The notes under the pieces are model-generated. The model did no database searches. It saw only the letters and a list, made by a program, of their open reading frames with translations, and was not told where the DNA came from. From positions 62,001 to 126,000 of the forward strand of contig NZ_WVNW01000003.1 of NCBI RefSeq assembly GCF_013179285.1: 64,000 bases of DNA, given 5' to 3'. Position 1 is the stretch's first letter. Every line of letters begins with the position of its first letter. Origin of the DNA: Roseobacter sp. HKCCD6576-2 (GTDB taxonomy: Bacteria; Pseudomonadota; Alphaproteobacteria; Rhodobacterales; Rhodobacteraceae). Both the position numbers and the translations under genes were made by a program. Positions 62,908-64,000 of the stretch are shown here, piece after piece.

Positions 62908-64000
62908 TCACACGTTCAAGAGCAGATGCTCCCGTTCCCACGGGCTGATCACTTGGAGAAACTCTTTATATTCCAGGGCTTTCACCGCGGCGTAGACGCG
63001 ACAAAACTCAGGATGCAAGACGTCGGCCATCGCCGTGTTCGCCTCGAACAATTCCAGCGCCGCATGAAGGCCGCGAGGGATCGCATCATCTGCGTCATAC
63101 GCATCGCCCTGACATTCCGGGCGGGGCGGTTGCCCCTCGACAAGGCCCAGATAGCCACAGGCCAGCGAGGCGGCGATGCCCAGATAGGGATTGCAATCCA
63201 TGCCCGGCAGCCGGTTTTCAACCCGCCGCGCGCCTGGGTCAGACACAGGGATGCGGATGCCGGTGGTGCGGTTGTCATGGCCCCATTCCAGATTAATCGG
63301 GGCGGCGAAATCCGGCACATAGCGCCGATAGCTGTTCACATAGGGTGCAAGCAGAGCGATGACGGAGGGGAGGTGCCGCTGCATCCCGGCAATGAACTGT
63401 CCAAATGCGGGCGTTTCCGCGCCGTCACGGGCTGAGAAGATATTGGCGCCGCTCTCGGCATCCACAATCGAATGGTGGATATGCATCGCGCTGCCCGGCT
63501 CGCCCTCGATCGGTTTCGCCATGAAGGTGGCATAGCAATTGTGGCGCAGCGCGGCTTCACGGATCAGCCGTTTGAAAAAGAAAATCTCATCGGCCAGGCG
63601 GACCGGATCGCCATGGCGCAGGTTCAGCTCGATCTGCCCCGCGCCGCCCTCTTGCAGAATGCCATCGATCTCGAGTCCCTGCGCTTCGGCAAAGTCATAG
63701 ATGTCGTCGATCACCGGCCCGTATTCATCGACCGCCGACATGGAATAAGCTTGCCGTGCGGCGGCGGGGCGGCCTGAGCGGCCCATGGGCGGCTTGATCG
63801 CTTGGCCCGGGTCGGTGTTGGGCGCGACCAGGAAAAACTCCATCTCGGGTGCCACAACCGGCTGCCAGCCCTTCGCGTTATAGAGCGCCACAACCCGTTT
63901 CAGCACATTGCGGGGCGCAAAGGGGACCGGCTGCCCCTCTTGGTCGTCGATGTTGTGGATGACCTGCAAAGTCCAATCGGCGGTCCACGGCGCAGGCGTG
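62908..64000 (-). CDS. Glutamine synthetase family protein (PuuA-like), 5' end beyond the window
   Basis: The frame is open to the right edge (364 codons visible) and lacks its start, since GS-type enzymes have about 450 residues. The visible part has PWTADWTLQVIHNIDD (nucleotide end of the N-terminal domain), VVAPEMEFFLV (Glu ligands), GQIELNLRHGDP, ATFMAKPIEGEPGSAMHIHHS (quoted in part: GSAMHIHHS), and NRLPGMDCNPYLGIAASLA. The order with PuuB supports gamma-glutamylpolyamine synthetase. TTG 63969 is not a true start. Confidence 0.93.
   Translation of the reverse strand, partial: TPAPWTADWTLQVIHNIDDQEGQPVPFAPRNVLKRVVALYNAKGWQPVVAPEMEFFLVAPNTDPGQAIKPPMGRSGRPAAARQAYSMSAVDEYGPVIDDIYDFAEAQGLEIDGILQEGGAGQIELNLRHGDPVRLADEIFFFKRLIREAALRHNCYATFMAKPIEGEPGSAMHIHHSIVDAESGANIFSARDGAETPAFGQFIAGMQRHLPSVIALLAPYVNSYRRYVPDFAAPINLEWGHDNRTTGIRIPVSDPGARRVENRLPGMDCNPYLGIAASLACGYLGLVEGQPPRPECQGDAYDADDAIPRGLHAALELFEANTAMADVLHPEFCRVYAAVKALEYKEFLQVISPWEREHLLLNV

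Noticed and set aside
63967-63969. TTG as start of the GS-like gene
   Set aside because: The frame continues upstream with PWTADWT, a conserved GS segment; the start is outside the window.

Overview
The window comes from the chromosome of an alphaproteobacterium, most likely a Rhodobacterales/Roseobacter-group member. The evidence is high GC, dense gene packing and typical neighbourhoods: LysM/LytM lipoprotein-pcm-surE, yajC-secD-secF followed by a TauE-like transporter and an Mth938/NDUFAF3-like gene, phaZ/phaC-phasin-phaR, and a glutamine-synthetase-like/PuuB-like polyamine cluster. I see no rRNA, tRNA, CRISPR array, transposase or integrase. Gene calls rest on my reading of translated sequence and family motifs; no database search was possible.

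Layout. 1-8.9 kb holds housekeeping genes: a MidA/NDUFAF7-type methyltransferase (cut by the left edge), lgt, a UbiK-like protein, YbjN protein behind a hairpin-rich leader, proC, csaA-like, a 2-hydroxyacid dehydrogenase, tdk, a KAS III enzyme and an orphan BrnA-like protein. A rod-like inverted-repeat structure lies at 6424-6573. A lower-GC gene for an OLD-family ATPase/TOPRIM nuclease (8.9-10.8 kb) abuts carB. 10.8-20.7 kb carries carB, cfa, a LytM lipoprotein with degenerate zinc site, pcm, surE, a TspO-like gene and serS. A pentapeptide-repeat membrane protein (20.9-22.7 kb) precedes yajC-secDF. 27-37.5 kb is mixed: DUF1194, glyoxalase, DUF817, thyX, a HEPN-domain gene in lower-GC DNA, DUF2177, cold-shock protein, ArsC-like, a four-gene bufferin-type (copper-binding RiPP) operon, and two small unknowns.

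37.7-44.5 kb holds thrS, an MFS exporter, an ArsR-AHSA1 / AHSA1 / MAPEG group and two alpha/beta hydrolases. 44.5-51.9 kb is a complete glycoside uptake and hydrolysis locus: a LacI regulator with a perfect 16-bp palindromic operator, binding protein, two unusual permeases, a GH63/MGH1-like hydrolase and an ATPase. The first permease carries a DUF11-like extracytoplasmic domain between its first two helices; the second has an extra N-terminal membrane domain. 53-58.5 kb is the polyhydroxyalkanoate locus, with CTGC-N3-GCAG sites upstream of the phasin and phaR genes. 58.5-64 kb, on the minus strand, is a polyamine/amine catabolism cluster cut by the right edge.

The strongest leads are the bufferin operon, with an intrinsic terminator just after the precursor gene and a precursor with a C-terminal tail; the permease with an inserted domain; the stand-alone OLD nuclease and HEPN genes; an 86%-identical set of four 11-bp repeat units upstream of two unrelated genes (KAS III and serS); and two candidate structured RNAs (2958-3079 and 6424-6573).
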